A stretch of 64,000 nt of DNA from Terriglobia bacterium (GTDB lineage: Bacteria > Acidobacteriota > Terriglobia > Acidiferrales > UBA7541): the NCBI GenBank assembly GCA_020072785.1, contig JAIQGG010000002.1:310001-374000 (forward strand), read 5' to 3'. Under the pieces are notes generated by a model. It did no database searches. It saw nothing but the letters and a program-made list of their open reading frames with translations, and had not been told where the DNA came from. Shown one piece after another: positions 18,576 to 28,461 of this stretch. How positions within the stretch are numbered: the stretch's first letter is position 1; each line of letters begins with the position of its first letter. A program made the translations under genes and the position numbers.

Positions 18576-19439
18576 ATGGAATCAACACTGGGTCTTCGCG
18601 CCAGCAAAACCCAACCCTCGCCTCTGGAGGGATCCGGGACGTTCCGCGCACAACAGGCGGAATCCAGTCTGCGGCAGCTCGGGCGGAGCGAGTGGTGGCT
18701 TTGGCTCTCCGCGCTCCTGGTGACCGTGCTTTCGGCGATGGCCTTTGTGCTCACCGCCATCCCCTCGTATTTCCGGCACAGCGAGTATTTTTACGAAATT
18801 CGCTCCGATCAGGCGCGGTGGGGAATCCTCTGTCTGCTTCTTCTCTTTGACGGCTGGCTGGTTTACAGGCAATGGACGTTTCGGCGACGGCGGAGGGAAC
18901 TATTCCGGGATGACGCCGGGAAGGAAGTGCCGGCTGGGCCACTCTCCGAATTGTCCAGCATCGATGCGCTGACGGGCTTACACACGCGCGCGTTCATCGA
19001 GCAGCAGCTTGGCAAAGAGATTGCCCGCGCTAAGCGGCAGAACAGTTCGCTGAGCCTGGCCGCGATTCATCTCGATGAATTTGCCGAGATCACAAAGTGC
19101 TACGGGCCATCGGCCACAGACGCGGCTCTAAAAGAGCTGGCCTGGCGCTTGAAGAAAGCGTGTCGTGGCTCGGATTTTGCGGTGCGCCTGGCAAACGATG
19201 ATTTCCTGCTGGTGCTGCCGGAATGCGGCTTGGGTGAAGTCAAAACAGTCTTGAGCCGTCTTGGCTCTCTGGAGATGGTTTGCTCGGGGCGGAAAATAAA
19301 CCTCGCCTACACGACCACATGGGTGGATTATCAACCGGGCGACCTGCCGTCGGAATTGCTCAAGCGCGCCACGCAACTGCTTCACCTGTACGAGAACGCC
19401 GCGAAAGGCAGCTTTTCTTCCACGCTTGCACCGCACTGA
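18576..19439 (+). CDS. Membrane protein with a degenerate GGDEF domain
   Basis: 287 residues. Two membrane helices (about 46-66 and 85-103) precede a diguanylate-cyclase-like domain beginning SSIDALTGLHTRAFIEQQLGKEIARAKR, the standard D-x-LTGL-x-NR entry region. The active-site loop reads RLANDDFLLVLPE where catalytic GGDEF enzymes have GG(D/E)EF, so both glycines and the glutamate are altered. It is unlikely to make c-di-GMP and may be a sensor or scaffold. Single gene. Confidence 0.75.
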   Translation: MESTLGLRASKTQPSPLEGSGTFRAQQAESSLRQLGRSEWWLWLSALLVTVLSAMAFVLTAIPSYFRHSEYFYEIRSDQARWGILCLLLLFDGWLVYRQWTFRRRRRELFRDDAGKEVPAGPLSELSSIDALTGLHTRAFIEQQLGKEIARAKRQNSSLSLAAIHLDEFAEITKCYGPSATDAALKELAWRLKKACRGSDFAVRLANDDFLLVLPECGLGEVKTVLSRLGSLEMVCSGRKINLAYTTTWVDYQPGDLPSELLKRATQLLHLYENAAKGSFSSTLAPH

Positions 19440-19597
19440 ACGGGCCGGGAATCCATTGACCCGGAAGTGAGAAATCGGTCGTGAGGCTTCGCCGGTGGAA
19501 ACAGCGAGCGAATGACTCTCTATTCCCGAGGCCGGTGATCCATCCTCAGAGCGTGTTTTGAAGCATTCCACACTATAGGATTGACACCTCTCAACAG

Positions 19598-21556
19598 TCA
19601 CTTCATGTATTTGTCGTACCAGGCGAGGATGCGCTTCAGCCGGTCGAGCACGTGCTTCTCCTCGACGAAGCCGTGGTTCTCCCGCGGGTAGACCACCAGC
19701 TCGGTTGGAACGCCGTAGCGCTTCAGGCCGCGATAGAGCTCCTGGCTCTGGCCAAGCGGATCGATCGTATCCTCCTCGCCCTGCAGGATCAGCGTCGCTG
19801 TTTTGGCGTTCTTGAGGTAAAGGAAGGGCGAGCTGTTCAGGAAGCCTTCGGGCTTTTCGTAGGGCACGCCCCAGAACCACTCGTCGTAGGAGGGATGCTC
19901 TTCGGTGCCGTATTCGGAGATGAGGTTGGCCATGCCCGCGCCGGAGACGGCGGCCTTGAAGCGCGTGGTCTGGGTAATCGCCCATTCGGCCATGTAGCCG
20001 CCGTAGGACCAGCCGCCGATGCCCAGTTTGTCCGGATCGGCGATGCCGCGGGCCACCAGGTCGTCCACGCCGGCCATCACGTCCTTGAAATCCGCGCCGC
20101 CCCAGTCGGCGCGGTTGCTCTCCACAAATTTCTGTCCGTAGCCGATGGAGCCGCGGATGTTGGGATAGAAAACAGCATAACCGCGCGCCACCAAAAGCTG
20201 GCCCCAGGTTTCGATGGCGTCTTCCCAGTTGCCCGTGGGGCCGCCGTGGATCAACGCAATCAGGGGCAGCTTGGATTTGCCGTCGTAGCCCGCGGGTTTA
20301 AACAGCGCGGCTTCGATGGCCAGGCCGTCAAAGCTCATGTACTTGTAATACTCCGGCTTGGCGAGCGCGTACTGCTGCCAGGCGTCATTGAAGTGCGAAA
20401 GCTTGCGTGGCGCGGACTTCTGGTCCCAGAGCCAGAGTTCCTGCGGCTCGGTGGCCGTCTGCCCGGCGAAAGCCACCTCGCCGCTGGATGCCAGCGCGAA
20501 CTGGCCGGGATTCGTGGCCAGCGCGGGCAGCTCCTGGCGCAGCCCTGTGGGGCCGATGGCCGCGAAAATATTGCGGAAGCCGTCCGCGGCCACCGCCAGG
20601 ATGCCGCCGTCCGGCCGCCAGCGATAGTCGAAGACCAGGCGGTCGAGGCTCGCGCCGGTCACGTTGCGCGCCGCGCCGCCGCTGAGGGGCTGCAGCAGCA
20701 GGTCGTGCGGCTCGGGGCCGTCCTCGCGGCAGCCAATGTAGCTGAGGATCTGGCCGCTCGGCGAGACGCGCAGATTGCCGAACGGGCCGCGCGGCGCGGC
20801 GATCTGTTTCAAGGAGCCGTCGGCGGCGGAGGCGGAGAAGATGCGCTGCGTCTCCTGGTCGGATTCCGGGTGGTCAGTGGCGGCGATGAGCAAGGTGTCG
20901 CCGGCCGGAAGCCAGACCACTTCGCTCACTTGCCAGTTTGAGGCCGTCAGCGCGCGCGTTTCGCCGCTGGCCACATTCAACAGCCACAGGCGGGGGCGCT
21001 TGTCGTCTTTGTCTACGGCGCGCGCGTCGTCCTTGTCCTTCTCCTTCTTTTCTTCCGCCTCGCTCTTGGCATCGGGAGCGAGGAAAGCGATCTGCTTGCC
21101 GTCCGGAGACCACGCGAAATTCGTGATGTTGCGCTTGCCCTTGGTGAGCGCCGCGGCTTCGCCGCCACCGGCGGTGCGCAGCAGATAAATCTGGGCGAAC
21201 TCGTCGCGGTTGGAGAGGAAGGCCAGTGCGGCGCCGTCGGGCGACCAGCGCGGCGAAGTCTCGGACTTCGCGGAAAAGGTGAACTGGCGCATGGCGCCGC
21301 TGGCCTTGTCCAGGACCCAGATGTGGTGCGCGCGCCCTTCGCCCTTAGGGGGCTCGGTCACGACAAGGGCCAGCCGCGCGCCATCGGGCGAAAATTGCAG
21401 GTCGCTGAGGGTGCGCAGATTCAGCGCCGCTTCCGGGGTCAGCGGCGGGCGCGCGCCGGCGGCGGGCTTTTCCTGCGCGGCCAGCGTTCCCGCGAGTCCG
21501 GAAAAAGCGAACAGGGCGGTGGCAGTGCACAGGCCGAGCGAGCGGCGGAGCGGCAT
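19598..21556 (-). CDS. S9-family prolyl oligopeptidase-like serine peptidase, secreted
   Basis: 652 residues with a signal peptide ending near SGLAGTLAAQ. The N-terminal ~380 residues form a beta propeller with WSPDG repeats (SPRWSPDGAALAFLSNRD, FAWSPDGKQIAFLAPD). The C-terminal alpha/beta hydrolase has the nucleophile motif GGWSYGGY (Ser near residue 518), an acid in GEEDTIDPLGQS and the His in PRENHGF. This is the acylaminoacyl-peptidase/dipeptidyl-peptidase architecture, probably periplasmic peptide degradation. Single gene. Confidence 0.9.
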   Translation of the reverse strand: MPLRRSLGLCTATALFAFSGLAGTLAAQEKPAAGARPPLTPEAALNLRTLSDLQFSPDGARLALVVTEPPKGEGRAHHIWVLDKASGAMRQFTFSAKSETSPRWSPDGAALAFLSNRDEFAQIYLLRTAGGGEAAALTKGKRNITNFAWSPDGKQIAFLAPDAKSEAEEKKEKDKDDARAVDKDDKRPRLWLLNVASGETRALTASNWQVSEVVWLPAGDTLLIAATDHPESDQETQRIFSASAADGSLKQIAAPRGPFGNLRVSPSGQILSYIGCREDGPEPHDLLLQPLSGGAARNVTGASLDRLVFDYRWRPDGGILAVAADGFRNIFAAIGPTGLRQELPALATNPGQFALASSGEVAFAGQTATEPQELWLWDQKSAPRKLSHFNDAWQQYALAKPEYYKYMSFDGLAIEAALFKPAGYDGKSKLPLIALIHGGPTGNWEDAIETWGQLLVARGYAVFYPNIRGSIGYGQKFVESNRADWGGADFKDVMAGVDDLVARGIADPDKLGIGGWSYGGYMAEWAITQTTRFKAAVSGAGMANLISEYGTEEHPSYDEWFWGVPYEKPEGFLNSSPFLYLKNAKTATLILQGEEDTIDPLGQSQELYRGLKRYGVPTELVVYPRENHGFVEEKHVLDRLKRILAWYDKYMK

Positions 21557-21717
21557 GGAGATTCCTCCCGGTGAAGAGACGAGGTACGACTCTAGCCCCG
21601 GTGCGTGCCAGCGTCAATTGCGCGTGCGCAAGCCGGGAGCAGAGAGTTTGCTACAGCTTGGAGGCGTCGGCTACAATCTTCTCTTTGTTTGTTGGAGAAG
21701 AAGGCTTTGTGGGAGCC

Positions 21718-23157
21718 ATGGCGGAAATCCGGCTGCACAACACGCTGACGGGGAAGACCGAGCCCTTTGTGACCGGGCACCCGGGCGAGGTGCGCATGTA
21801 TACCTGCGGGCCTACGGTGTACGACTACGCGCACATCGGGAATTTCCGCACCTTCGTCTTTCAGGACATCCTGCGGCGCTTCCTGGAGCTGCGCGGCTAC
21901 ACGATGAAGCAGGTGATGAACCTGACCGACGTGGACGACCGCATCATCGCCAATGCGGCGGCGGCGGGCGTCAGCATCCGCGATTACACCGAGAAATACG
22001 CGCAGGCTTTCTTCGCCGATTGCGCCACGCTGAGCATCGAGCCGCCCGAGCACTGGGTCCGAGCCACCGAGCATATCGAGGATATGGTGCAGCTGATCGA
22101 GCGGCTGCACGCCAAGTCCTATACCTACGAGAGCGAAGGCTCGATCTACTACCGCATCACGAAATTTCCGGACTACGGCAAGCTCTCGAAGATCGACGTC
22201 AGCGGCATTCAGGCCGGGGCGCGCGTGGACGTGGACCGCTACGAGAAGGAGAGCGCGCGGGACTTTGCGCTGTGGAAGGCGCCCAAGCCCGGCGAGCATT
22301 TCTGGGAGACGCGCATCGGCCCGGGGCGGCCCGGATGGCACATCGAGTGCTCCGCGATGGCCATGCGCTATCTCGGCGAAACCCTGGACATCCACAGCGG
22401 CGGAATCGACCTGGCCTTTCCACACCACGAAAACGAAATCGCGCAGTCCGAGGGCGCGACAGGGAAGCCCTTCGTGCGCTTCTGGCTGCACGCCGAGCAT
22501 CTGCTGGTCGAAGGCGAGAAGATGTCCAAGTCGCTCGGCAACTTCTATACGCTGCGCGATCTCTTCGCCAAGGGCTGCAAGCCCTCGACGATCCGCTTTC
22601 TCCTGGCCAGCGTGCCGTATCGCAAGCAGCTTAATTTCACCTTCGACGGCCTGCAGCAGGCGGCCAGCTCCGTTGAGCGCCTGCGCAACTTCGCCGCGCG
22701 CCTGCGCCAGGAAAAATTTCCCGCGGGAGAGCAGGCCGGCTTCGTGGCGCGGGTGGGGCGCGCGGAGGAAGAGTTCGACGCCGGGCTGTCCGACGACCTG
22801 AACACGGCGCAGGCCCTGGCCGCGGCCTTCGACCTGGTGCGCGAGACCAATACCGCCATGGACCAGGGTGAATTCCGCCACGGCGGCGTGCCCGCGGTGG
22901 AAACCTTTCTGGCGAAATTCGACCGCGTGTTCGCCGTGCTCGCAGATACCGATGCGGAAAAGCTGCGCGCGCTGGGCTATGGCGCGGAAAGCGCTGGCCC
23001 CGGCGACGCGGAGATCGAAGCGCTGGTCGCGGAGCGCAACGCCGCCCGCAAACGGCGCGACTTCGCGGCTTCCGACCGCATCCGCCAGCAGCTTGCGGAT
23101 CGTGGTATACTCCTCGAGGACACTAAGGACGGCGGTGTCCGCTGGAAACGCAAATGA
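21718..23157 (+). CDS. cysS: Cysteinyl-tRNA synthetase
   Basis: 479 residues from ATG 21718 ([13 protein letters not shown]); an in-frame start at 21571 would add residues absent from the family. HIGH motif HIGN follows CGPTVYDYA, whose Cys is a zinc ligand; the KMSKS motif is complete ([12 protein letters not shown], about 268-272). Zinc ligands are also seen in HIECSAMAM and HHENEIAQ. It charges tRNA-Cys; a tRNA-Cys gene lies about 9 kb downstream and is the integration site of the island. Confidence 0.96.
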   Translation: MAEIRLHNTLTGKTEPFVTGHPGEVRMYTCGPTVYDYAHIGNFRTFVFQDILRRFLELRGYTMKQVMNLTDVDDRIIANAAAAGVSIRDYTEKYAQAFFADCATLSIEPPEHWVRATEHIEDMVQLIERLHAKSYTYESEGSIYYRITKFPDYGKLSKIDVSGIQAGARVDVDRYEKESARDFALWKAPKPGEHFWETRIGPGRPGWHIECSAMAMRYLGETLDIHSGGIDLAFPHHENEIAQSEGATGKPFVRFWLHAEHLLVEGEKMSKSLGNFYTLRDLFAKGCKPSTIRFLLASVPYRKQLNFTFDGLQQAASSVERLRNFAARLRQEKFPAGEQAGFVARVGRAEEEFDAGLSDDLNTAQALAAAFDLVRETNTAMDQGEFRHGGVPAVETFLAKFDRVFAVLADTDAEKLRALGYGAESAGPGDAEIEALVAERNAARKRRDFAASDRIRQQLADRGILLEDTKDGGVRWKRK

Positions 23158-23375
23158 GCATAATTTCTCACATCCGCGTTCCGTACCTCCCGGGGCACAT
23201 CCCGCCGGCCGCCCAGCGGCCAAACCTTTATAGCGTTGACTAACATTTTTATCCTTGGCAAGCCTTTCGGGGCGTAGTCCGTTCGAGCACGGCCTCCCCT
23301 CGAGCTTGCGCTTCCCCCGCGGTACCCGGGACAACCTCCAACGCGAAACCGCCCAGGCGGTCAGAGGAGAATGAG

Positions 23376-24725
23376 ATGCAGACCACAGTGGAATCCAAGC
23401 TTCCCCGGCTGGTGACGGCGCTGCCGGGACCCCAGGCCAAGCGCATCGTGGAATACGACGGCAAGTTCATGTCGCCCTCCTACACCCGCGAATACCAGTT
23501 GGTGGCCAAGCGCGGGCGCGGCGCCATCGTCGAGGACGTGGACGGCAATACCTTTCTCGATTTCGCAGCGGGTATCGCCGTGTGCGCCACCGGGCACTGC
23601 CACCCGAAAGTGGTGGACGCGATCCAGAAGCAGGCGGCCGAGCTGATTCACATGTCCGGAACGGACTTTTTCTATGAGTGCTTGCCGCAGCTGGCGGAGC
23701 GCCTGGTGAAGACCATGCCCGGCGCGGAGCCGAAGCGGGTCTTCTTCGGCAATTCGGGGACGGAGGCGGTGGAGGGCGCCATCAAGCTGGCGCGCTACAC
23801 CACCAAGCGGGACAAGATCATCGCCTTCTACGGCTGCTTCCATGGCCGCACGCTGGGTTCGCTGTCGCTGACGGCCTCGAAAGCGGCGCAGCGCAAGGGC
23901 TTCGGCACCATGCTCGGGGGCATCGAGCATATTCCATATCCGGACGCCTACCGCTGTGCGCACGGCCACACCAAAGAAACCTGCGGCACGGAAATCATCG
24001 AGCAGCTCGAAAACGATATCTTCAAGCGGCTGTTCGATCCCGCGGACGTCGCGGCGATCATCATCGAGCCGATCCAGGGCGAGGGCGGATACATCGCTGC
24101 GCCGAAAGCCTTCCTGCAGGAACTGCAGCGCATCTGCCGGAAGAACGGAATCATGCTCATCGCGGACGAAGTGCAGTCCGGAATCGGACGCACCGGGAAG
24201 TGGTGGGCCTACGAACACGCCGGGATCGAGCCGGACATCATCACCACGGCGAAGGGCATCGCCAGCGGAATGCCGCTGGGGGCCTTTATCGCGCGGGAGA
24301 GCGTGATGAACTGGCAGCCGGGCTCGCACGGCACCACATTCGGCGGCAATCCCGTGTGCATCGCGGCGGCGCTGGCCACCATGGACCTGGTCGAGAGCGG
24401 GTACATGGAAAACGCCCGGCGCATGGGCGATTACCTGTTCGGGAAGATGGCGGACTGGACCAAGAAGTTCAAGATCGTCGGCGACGTGCGCGGGCGCGGG
24501 CTGATGATCGGCGTGGAGATCGTGCGGGACCAGAAGACCAAGGAAAAAGCCGCGGATCTGCGCAAGCAGATCGTGAACTTGGCCTTCCGCAAGGGACTGC
24601 TGATCCTGAGCGCCGGGGAGTGCACATTCCGGCTCTCGCCGCCGCTGCTGATCGATGAAGAGCAGGCGGACTTCGCGGTGCGCACGCTCGAAGAGTGCTT
24701 CCGCGAAGTGGAGAAGAGTCTCTAA
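23376..24725 (+). CDS. Class III PLP-dependent aminotransferase (acetylornithine/4-aminobutyrate type)
   Basis: 449 residues. PLP-binding features: GNSGTEAVEGAIKLAR (phosphate cup), FHGRTLGSLSLT, IIEPIQGEGGY, IADEVQSGIGRTG with the ring-binding Asp, and the Schiff-base lysine in TTAKGIASGMPLGA (about 292). The HGHTKETCGTEIIEQLEND insert and overall sequence resemble the acetylornithine-aminotransferase-family subgroup often annotated as GabT. The amino donor cannot be fixed. AGAGGAG upstream of the ATG at 23376. A terminator-like hairpin follows at 24764. Confidence 0.88.
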   Translation: MQTTVESKLPRLVTALPGPQAKRIVEYDGKFMSPSYTREYQLVAKRGRGAIVEDVDGNTFLDFAAGIAVCATGHCHPKVVDAIQKQAAELIHMSGTDFFYECLPQLAERLVKTMPGAEPKRVFFGNSGTEAVEGAIKLARYTTKRDKIIAFYGCFHGRTLGSLSLTASKAAQRKGFGTMLGGIEHIPYPDAYRCAHGHTKETCGTEIIEQLENDIFKRLFDPADVAAIIIEPIQGEGGYIAAPKAFLQELQRICRKNGIMLIADEVQSGIGRTGKWWAYEHAGIEPDIITTAKGIASGMPLGAFIARESVMNWQPGSHGTTFGGNPVCIAAALATMDLVESGYMENARRMGDYLFGKMADWTKKFKIVGDVRGRGLMIGVEIVRDQKTKEKAADLRKQIVNLAFRKGLLILSAGECTFRLSPPLLIDEEQADFAVRTLEECFREVEKSL

Positions 24726-24763
24726 CGCCGAGGCGCAGAGACCGCAGCGGAGAACGGAACAAG

Positions 24764-24818
24764 AAAAATCCCGTGGTTGCCGGAGAAGAGCGCTGGCGGC
24801 CGCGGGATTTTTGTTTTT
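24764..24818 (+). terminator. Terminator-like hairpin repeat, copy A
   Basis: AAAAATCCCG (24764-24773) pairs with CGGGATTTTT (24803-24812), and an inner helix (GGTTGCC with GGCGGCC, using G-T pairs) encloses a GGAGAAGAG loop. A T-rich tract follows. It lies 38 bp after the aminotransferase stop and is one of three related copies in the window (see 27525 and 30508). Confidence 0.75.
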
Positions 24819-24905
24819 CCGCGGGCCGCCATTTCGGAAATTCCGACGATTCCGCCGAGCGGGAGGCGTTCAGGCGGAACCCCCGGCGAAGCTTTTCGCT
24901 CGGAC

Positions 24906-25343
24906 TCAGCCAGCCGTAGAACGGATGGTCTTTTCGGTCCAGCGCCGGCGCACGGCAGCCAGAAATTGCTCTTTGTCTTTTTTCATTTGCCGGACGAGCG
25001 CTGGATTCCCGGTCTCCTCATGCGCGGCGGCCCAGAGGACCATTTCCGTGAGGACCGGGGCAAGATCGATTCCTTTCGGGGTGAGCAAGTAAATCAGTTT
25101 TCGGGCGTCCGAGGAGTCTCGTTCCGCGGTAATGATTCCATGGGCTTCCAGCTTCCGCAGGCGATCTGCCAATATGTTCGTGGCGATTCCTTCGTAGGAC
25201 TGGAGGAATTCCTTGTAGGTCCGGAAGCCCCGCAGCATTATGTCGCGGATAATCAGCAACGACCAGCGATCGCCCAGCATCTCCAGGGACGCATTCAGCG
25301 GACACCCCGAGCGCCGCTTGGGACTCAGCTTCTTCTTTCGCAT
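24906..25343 (-). CDS. HxlR-family winged-helix regulator
   Basis: 145 residues from ATG 25343; an in-frame start at 25373 would add 10 residues. The HxlR signature CPLNASLEMLGDRWSLLIIRDIMLRGFRTYKEF is intact, followed by TNILADRLRKLEAHGIITAERDS and the wing RKLIYLLTPKGIDLAPVL. These dimeric regulators respond to electrophiles or small ligands, some through the N-terminal Cys. It is divergent from the DoxX gene at 25459 across ~115 bp, including an ACTTG/CAAGT inverted pair, so control of that gene is likely. Confidence 0.88.
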   Translation of the reverse strand: MRKKKLSPKRRSGCPLNASLEMLGDRWSLLIIRDIMLRGFRTYKEFLQSYEGIATNILADRLRKLEAHGIITAERDSSDARKLIYLLTPKGIDLAPVLTEMVLWAAAHEETGNPALVRQMKKDKEQFLAAVRRRWTEKTIRSTAG

Positions 25344-25458
25344 ATTTTTACAGTAACATATTGTCACTTGCATTGTACAAGTAAGATGTGCACACTAACT
25401 CCCGTCATGCGAGCGACCTTTAACGGAGGTCACCTGGCCCCATCGGGAGGAAACATTC

Positions 25459-25869
25459 ATGCAACCAGGTACTCAGATGGATCCCGCCTCGAAGAAGAGG
25501 CTCTGGGCCGGACGTATGCTGAGCGGCCTGCCGGTCCTGTTGCTGCTCTTCAGCGGCGTACTAAAACTGATCAAGCCGGCGCCTGTCGTACAGGGATTTG
25601 CGCACTTCGGATATCCGGAAAGCCTCGTTCTGGTCATCGGGATGCTCGAACTCGGCTGTACGATCGTCTACGTGATTCCGCGCACCTCCGTCCTTGGCGC
25701 GATCCTGCTGACCGGCTATCTTGGCGGGGCCACCGCCACGAACGTGCGCGTCGGCGATCCATTGTTCTTTGTCCCAGCCATTCTCGGCGTGCTGGTCTGG
25801 GGCGGGCTTTTCTTGCGCGATGACCGGGTGCGCGCGCTGATTCCTGTGCGAGGCCAGGCAGCGCAGTAG
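25459..25869 (+). CDS. DoxX-like membrane protein
   Basis: 136 residues with four predicted membrane helices. GRMLSGLPVLLLLFSGVLKLIKP begins the DoxX-like fold, and GMLELGCTIVYVIPRTSVLGAILLTGYLGGATATNVRVG matches the conserved E-L-G-x(n)-GYLGGATATH-type segment of DoxX-like proteins. The role is unknown, often linked to redox or thiol stress. It is divergent from the HxlR gene, and the propeller gene follows 83 bp downstream. Confidence 0.8.
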   Translation: MQPGTQMDPASKKRLWAGRMLSGLPVLLLLFSGVLKLIKPAPVVQGFAHFGYPESLVLVIGMLELGCTIVYVIPRTSVLGAILLTGYLGGATATNVRVGDPLFFVPAILGVLVWGGLFLRDDRVRALIPVRGQAAQ

Positions 25870-25952
25870 CAGGAGCACGATCAGCGGTTCCGGACGGAGA
25901 GTTTCGATTTGTCTGAATGAGCGCATAGGCGAAGCACTGAAAGGAGAGAGGA

Positions 25953-27140
25953 ATGAGCAAAGTACGCGTACTGGTGGGCACACGCAAAGGCGCATTCATC
26001 CTGACAGCGGATGGCAAGCGCGAACGGTGGGATGTCAGCGGCCCGCACTTTGCGGGCTGGGAGATCTATCACCTCAAGGGTTCATCTGTGAACCCAAATC
26101 GATTGTATGCGTCGCAGAACAGCGGCTGGTTTGGGCAGATTATTCAGCGCTCCGATGACGGCGGCAAAACTTGGATACAGCCAGGGACACCGCCGGGCGA
26201 ATCGATCACAGCGCCGGGGGGGATGCCCAAGGGCGAGAGCAACAAGTTCGTATACGACACTTCCTCGGGGACCGGGAAACCTCTCACCACTCATCAGTGG
26301 TACGACGGAACCCAACACGCGTGGGAGTTCAAGCGCGTCTGGCACCTCGAACCGTCGCTCGGCGATCCGGACACAGTGTATGCCGGCGTAGAAGATGCCG
26401 CGTTGTTTCGCTCGGCCGATGGAGGGCAGAACTGGCAAGAACTCGCCGGGCTGCGCGGCCATGGCACGGGACCGAAATGGCAGCCGGGCGCGGGGGGGAT
26501 GTGTCTGCACACCGTCATTCTGGATCCGAGCAATCCCCAGCGCATTTACATTGCAATCTCGGCCGCGGGCGCGTTCCGTACTGACGACGGCGGCAAGACC
26601 TGGCAGCCCATCAACAAGGGGCTGTATTCCCAATACATTCCCAATCCGACGGCGGAAGTGGGGCATTGCGTTCACCACGTCGCGATGCACCGCTCGCGCC
26701 CGGGTGTGCTGTTCATGCAGAAGCACTGGGACGTCATGCGCAGCGACAACGCCGGGGAGTCGTGGCACGAGGTCAGCGGGAACCTGCCGACGGACTTCGG
26801 GTTCGTGATCGACGTTCACGCGCACGAGCCGGAGACCATCTACGTCGTCCCCATCAAGAGCGACTCGGAGCATTTTCCGCCCGACGGCAAACTGCGCGTG
26901 TACCGCAGCCGCACGGGAGGAAACGAATGGGAGGCGCTCACGAAGGGTCTGCCGCAGAGCGACTGCTACGTCAACGTGTTGCGCGACGCGATGGCCGTGG
27001 ACTCGCTCGATAAATGCGGCGTATATTTCGGCACCACCGGCGGGCAGGTGTACGCGTCGGCAGATGCCGGAGACAGCTGGGCCCCCATCGTCCGGGATCT
27101 TCCGGCCGTGCTTTCCGTCGAGGTCCAGACACTGCCGTGA
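25953..27140 (+). CDS. BNR/sialidase-like beta-propeller protein
   Basis: 395 residues with repeated Asp-box motifs ([32 protein letters not shown]), the hallmark of BNR/sialidase propellers. No signal peptide is visible, so it is probably cytosolic. It lacks the sialidase arginine triad in recognisable form, so a glycosidase function is not supported. Its stop overlaps the start of a MoaD-like gene (GTGA), a pairing I have seen in annotated genomes, which suggests the two act together. AGGAGAGAGG precedes the ATG at 25953. Confidence 0.8.
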   Translation: MSKVRVLVGTRKGAFILTADGKRERWDVSGPHFAGWEIYHLKGSSVNPNRLYASQNSGWFGQIIQRSDDGGKTWIQPGTPPGESITAPGGMPKGESNKFVYDTSSGTGKPLTTHQWYDGTQHAWEFKRVWHLEPSLGDPDTVYAGVEDAALFRSADGGQNWQELAGLRGHGTGPKWQPGAGGMCLHTVILDPSNPQRIYIAISAAGAFRTDDGGKTWQPINKGLYSQYIPNPTAEVGHCVHHVAMHRSRPGVLFMQKHWDVMRSDNAGESWHEVSGNLPTDFGFVIDVHAHEPETIYVVPIKSDSEHFPPDGKLRVYRSRTGGNEWEALTKGLPQSDCYVNVLRDAMAVDSLDKCGVYFGTTGGQVYASADAGDSWAPIVRDLPAVLSVEVQTLP

Positions 27141-27433
27141 TCCGAGTCGTGCTCCCGCCACATCTGCGAGCGCTGGCGCGCGTTCGCGGCGAAGTGGAGC
27201 TCGAGGTCGCGGGTCCGGCCACGCAGCGCTCGGTCCTGGACGCGCTCGAGGCCCGCTATCCGATGCTGCGCGGCACGATCCGCGAGCACATCACACAACA
27301 GCGCCGACCGTTCTTGCGGTTCTTTGCCTGCGAGGAGGATCTGTCCCATGAGCTGCCGGACGCCCCGCTGCCCGAAGCGGTCGCGTCGGGGGCGGAGCCC
27401 CTTCTCATCGTCGGGGCCATTGCCGGGGGCTAG
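27137..27433 (+). CDS. MoaD/ThiS-family sulfur-carrier-like protein
   Basis: 98 residues from a GTG start overlapping the upstream stop by 4 bp. It has the beta-grasp pattern of Moa[38 protein letters not shown], and a C-terminus ending exactly in AIAGG. The terminal Gly-Gly would be adenylated by an E1-like enzyme and carry sulfur or be conjugated. No moa or thi genes are nearby. Coupling to the propeller gene suggests a dedicated role. Confidence 0.85.
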   Translation: MIRVVLPPHLRALARVRGEVELEVAGPATQRSVLDALEARYPMLRGTIREHITQQRRPFLRFFACEEDLSHELPDAPLPEAVASGAEPLLIVGAIAGG

Positions 27434-27524
27434 GGGCCAGCACTCGTTACGGCAGGGCGGGCAGGTAAGACGCAAATCAATAATCGACAAGCTGCTGCGG
27501 CCGGGGCGCAAAGGAAGAATAGGC

Positions 27525-27574
27525 ATTCCCGTGGTTGCCGGAGAAGAGTGCTGGCGACCGCGGGATTTTTGTTT
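27525..27574 (+). terminator. Terminator-like hairpin repeat, copy B
   Basis: TCCCG (27527-27531) pairs with CGGGA (27561-27565), and the inner GGTTGCC pairs with GGCGACC around the same GGAGAAGAG loop as copy A; TTTTTG follows. It lies 91 bp after the MoaD-like gene. Confidence 0.7.
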
Positions 27575-27625
27575 CTATCTCTGGCCTAGAAGTATTACTA
27601 TCGGATGTCGTTAGCGGAGTCCGAT

Positions 27626-28435
27626 ATGTATAAGCGTAGTGTCTTGGTGACTTTGTGGATCTGCCTTGCGGCTACCTGCGCCCACGCTGGTCCTCCATTC
27701 TTCACGGATGATCCGGAACCGGTTCCCTTCCGTCACTACGAGTTCTATACGTTCTCGACGTTGGATCGTGCTTTTGATTCATATGGCGCAGCAGTTCCGG
27801 CTTTCGAATTCAACCTGGGGGCAGCACCCAACCTCCAGTTACACGTTGTTGCCCCAATGGCGCTGCTCATTCCGAATCAGGGACCCACTACTTCCGGTGT
27901 TGGGGATGTAGAGCTTGGCGCAAAGTACCGGTTCATTCAGGAAAAGGGGGCGCGGCCGCAGATTGGGACCTTTCCAATGCTCGAATTGCCAACGGGCAAT
28001 AGCCAGCGCGGCCTGGGAAACGGGCAACTGTGGGCCAAACTCCCCATCTGGGTTCAAAAGAGTTGGGGACCGTGGACCAGCTACGGTGGAGGGGGTTACA
28101 TCATCAATCACGCGCCGGGCATGCGCGACCATGCCTTCTTCGGATGGCAGGTGCAACGCGAGATCAGCAAGAAATTCACACTCGGGGCGGAATGGTTTTG
28201 TCCCGGACGCGAGAGCGCCGCAACTGGTAACAGCCACATCGTGAATGTCGGCGGGATCTACAACTTTACTCAGAACTTCAGCTTGCTGTTTAGCGCTGGA
28301 CATAGCGTCCACGGCGATTCACATATGGTGGCATACGTTGGTCTGTATTGGACTTGGGGCACCAAGGAAGATCATGGCGAATCCAAGCTGACGAAGGCGA
28401 TGTTCTCAGGTACTAGGCGCGGACTTCGCCTCTAA
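27626..28435 (+). CDS. Secreted/outer-membrane beta-barrel-like protein
   Basis: 269 residues from ATG 27626, with GGAG 6 bp upstream. A signal peptide (MYKRSVLVTLWICLAATCAHA) is followed by alternating beta-strand-rich sequence (NLQLHVVAPMALL, GDVELGAKYRFI, FTLGAEWFC, GGIYNFTQNFSLLFSAGHS) like a transporter-type outer membrane barrel. It is the first gene of a cassette with DoxX, chromate transporter and PadR genes. Function unknown. Confidence 0.65.
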   Translation: MYKRSVLVTLWICLAATCAHAGPPFFTDDPEPVPFRHYEFYTFSTLDRAFDSYGAAVPAFEFNLGAAPNLQLHVVAPMALLIPNQGPTTSGVGDVELGAKYRFIQEKGARPQIGTFPMLELPTGNSQRGLGNGQLWAKLPIWVQKSWGPWTSYGGGGYIINHAPGMRDHAFFGWQVQREISKKFTLGAEWFCPGRESAATGNSHIVNVGGIYNFTQNFSLLFSAGHSVHGDSHMVAYVGLYWTWGTKEDHGESKLTKAMFSGTRRGLRL

Positions 28436-28461
28436 ATTCCAATATGGGCTCAGGAGGGCAA

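Noticed and set aside
21592-23334. 580-codon minus-strand ORF
   Set aside because: Antisense to cysS, which has all its catalytic motifs.
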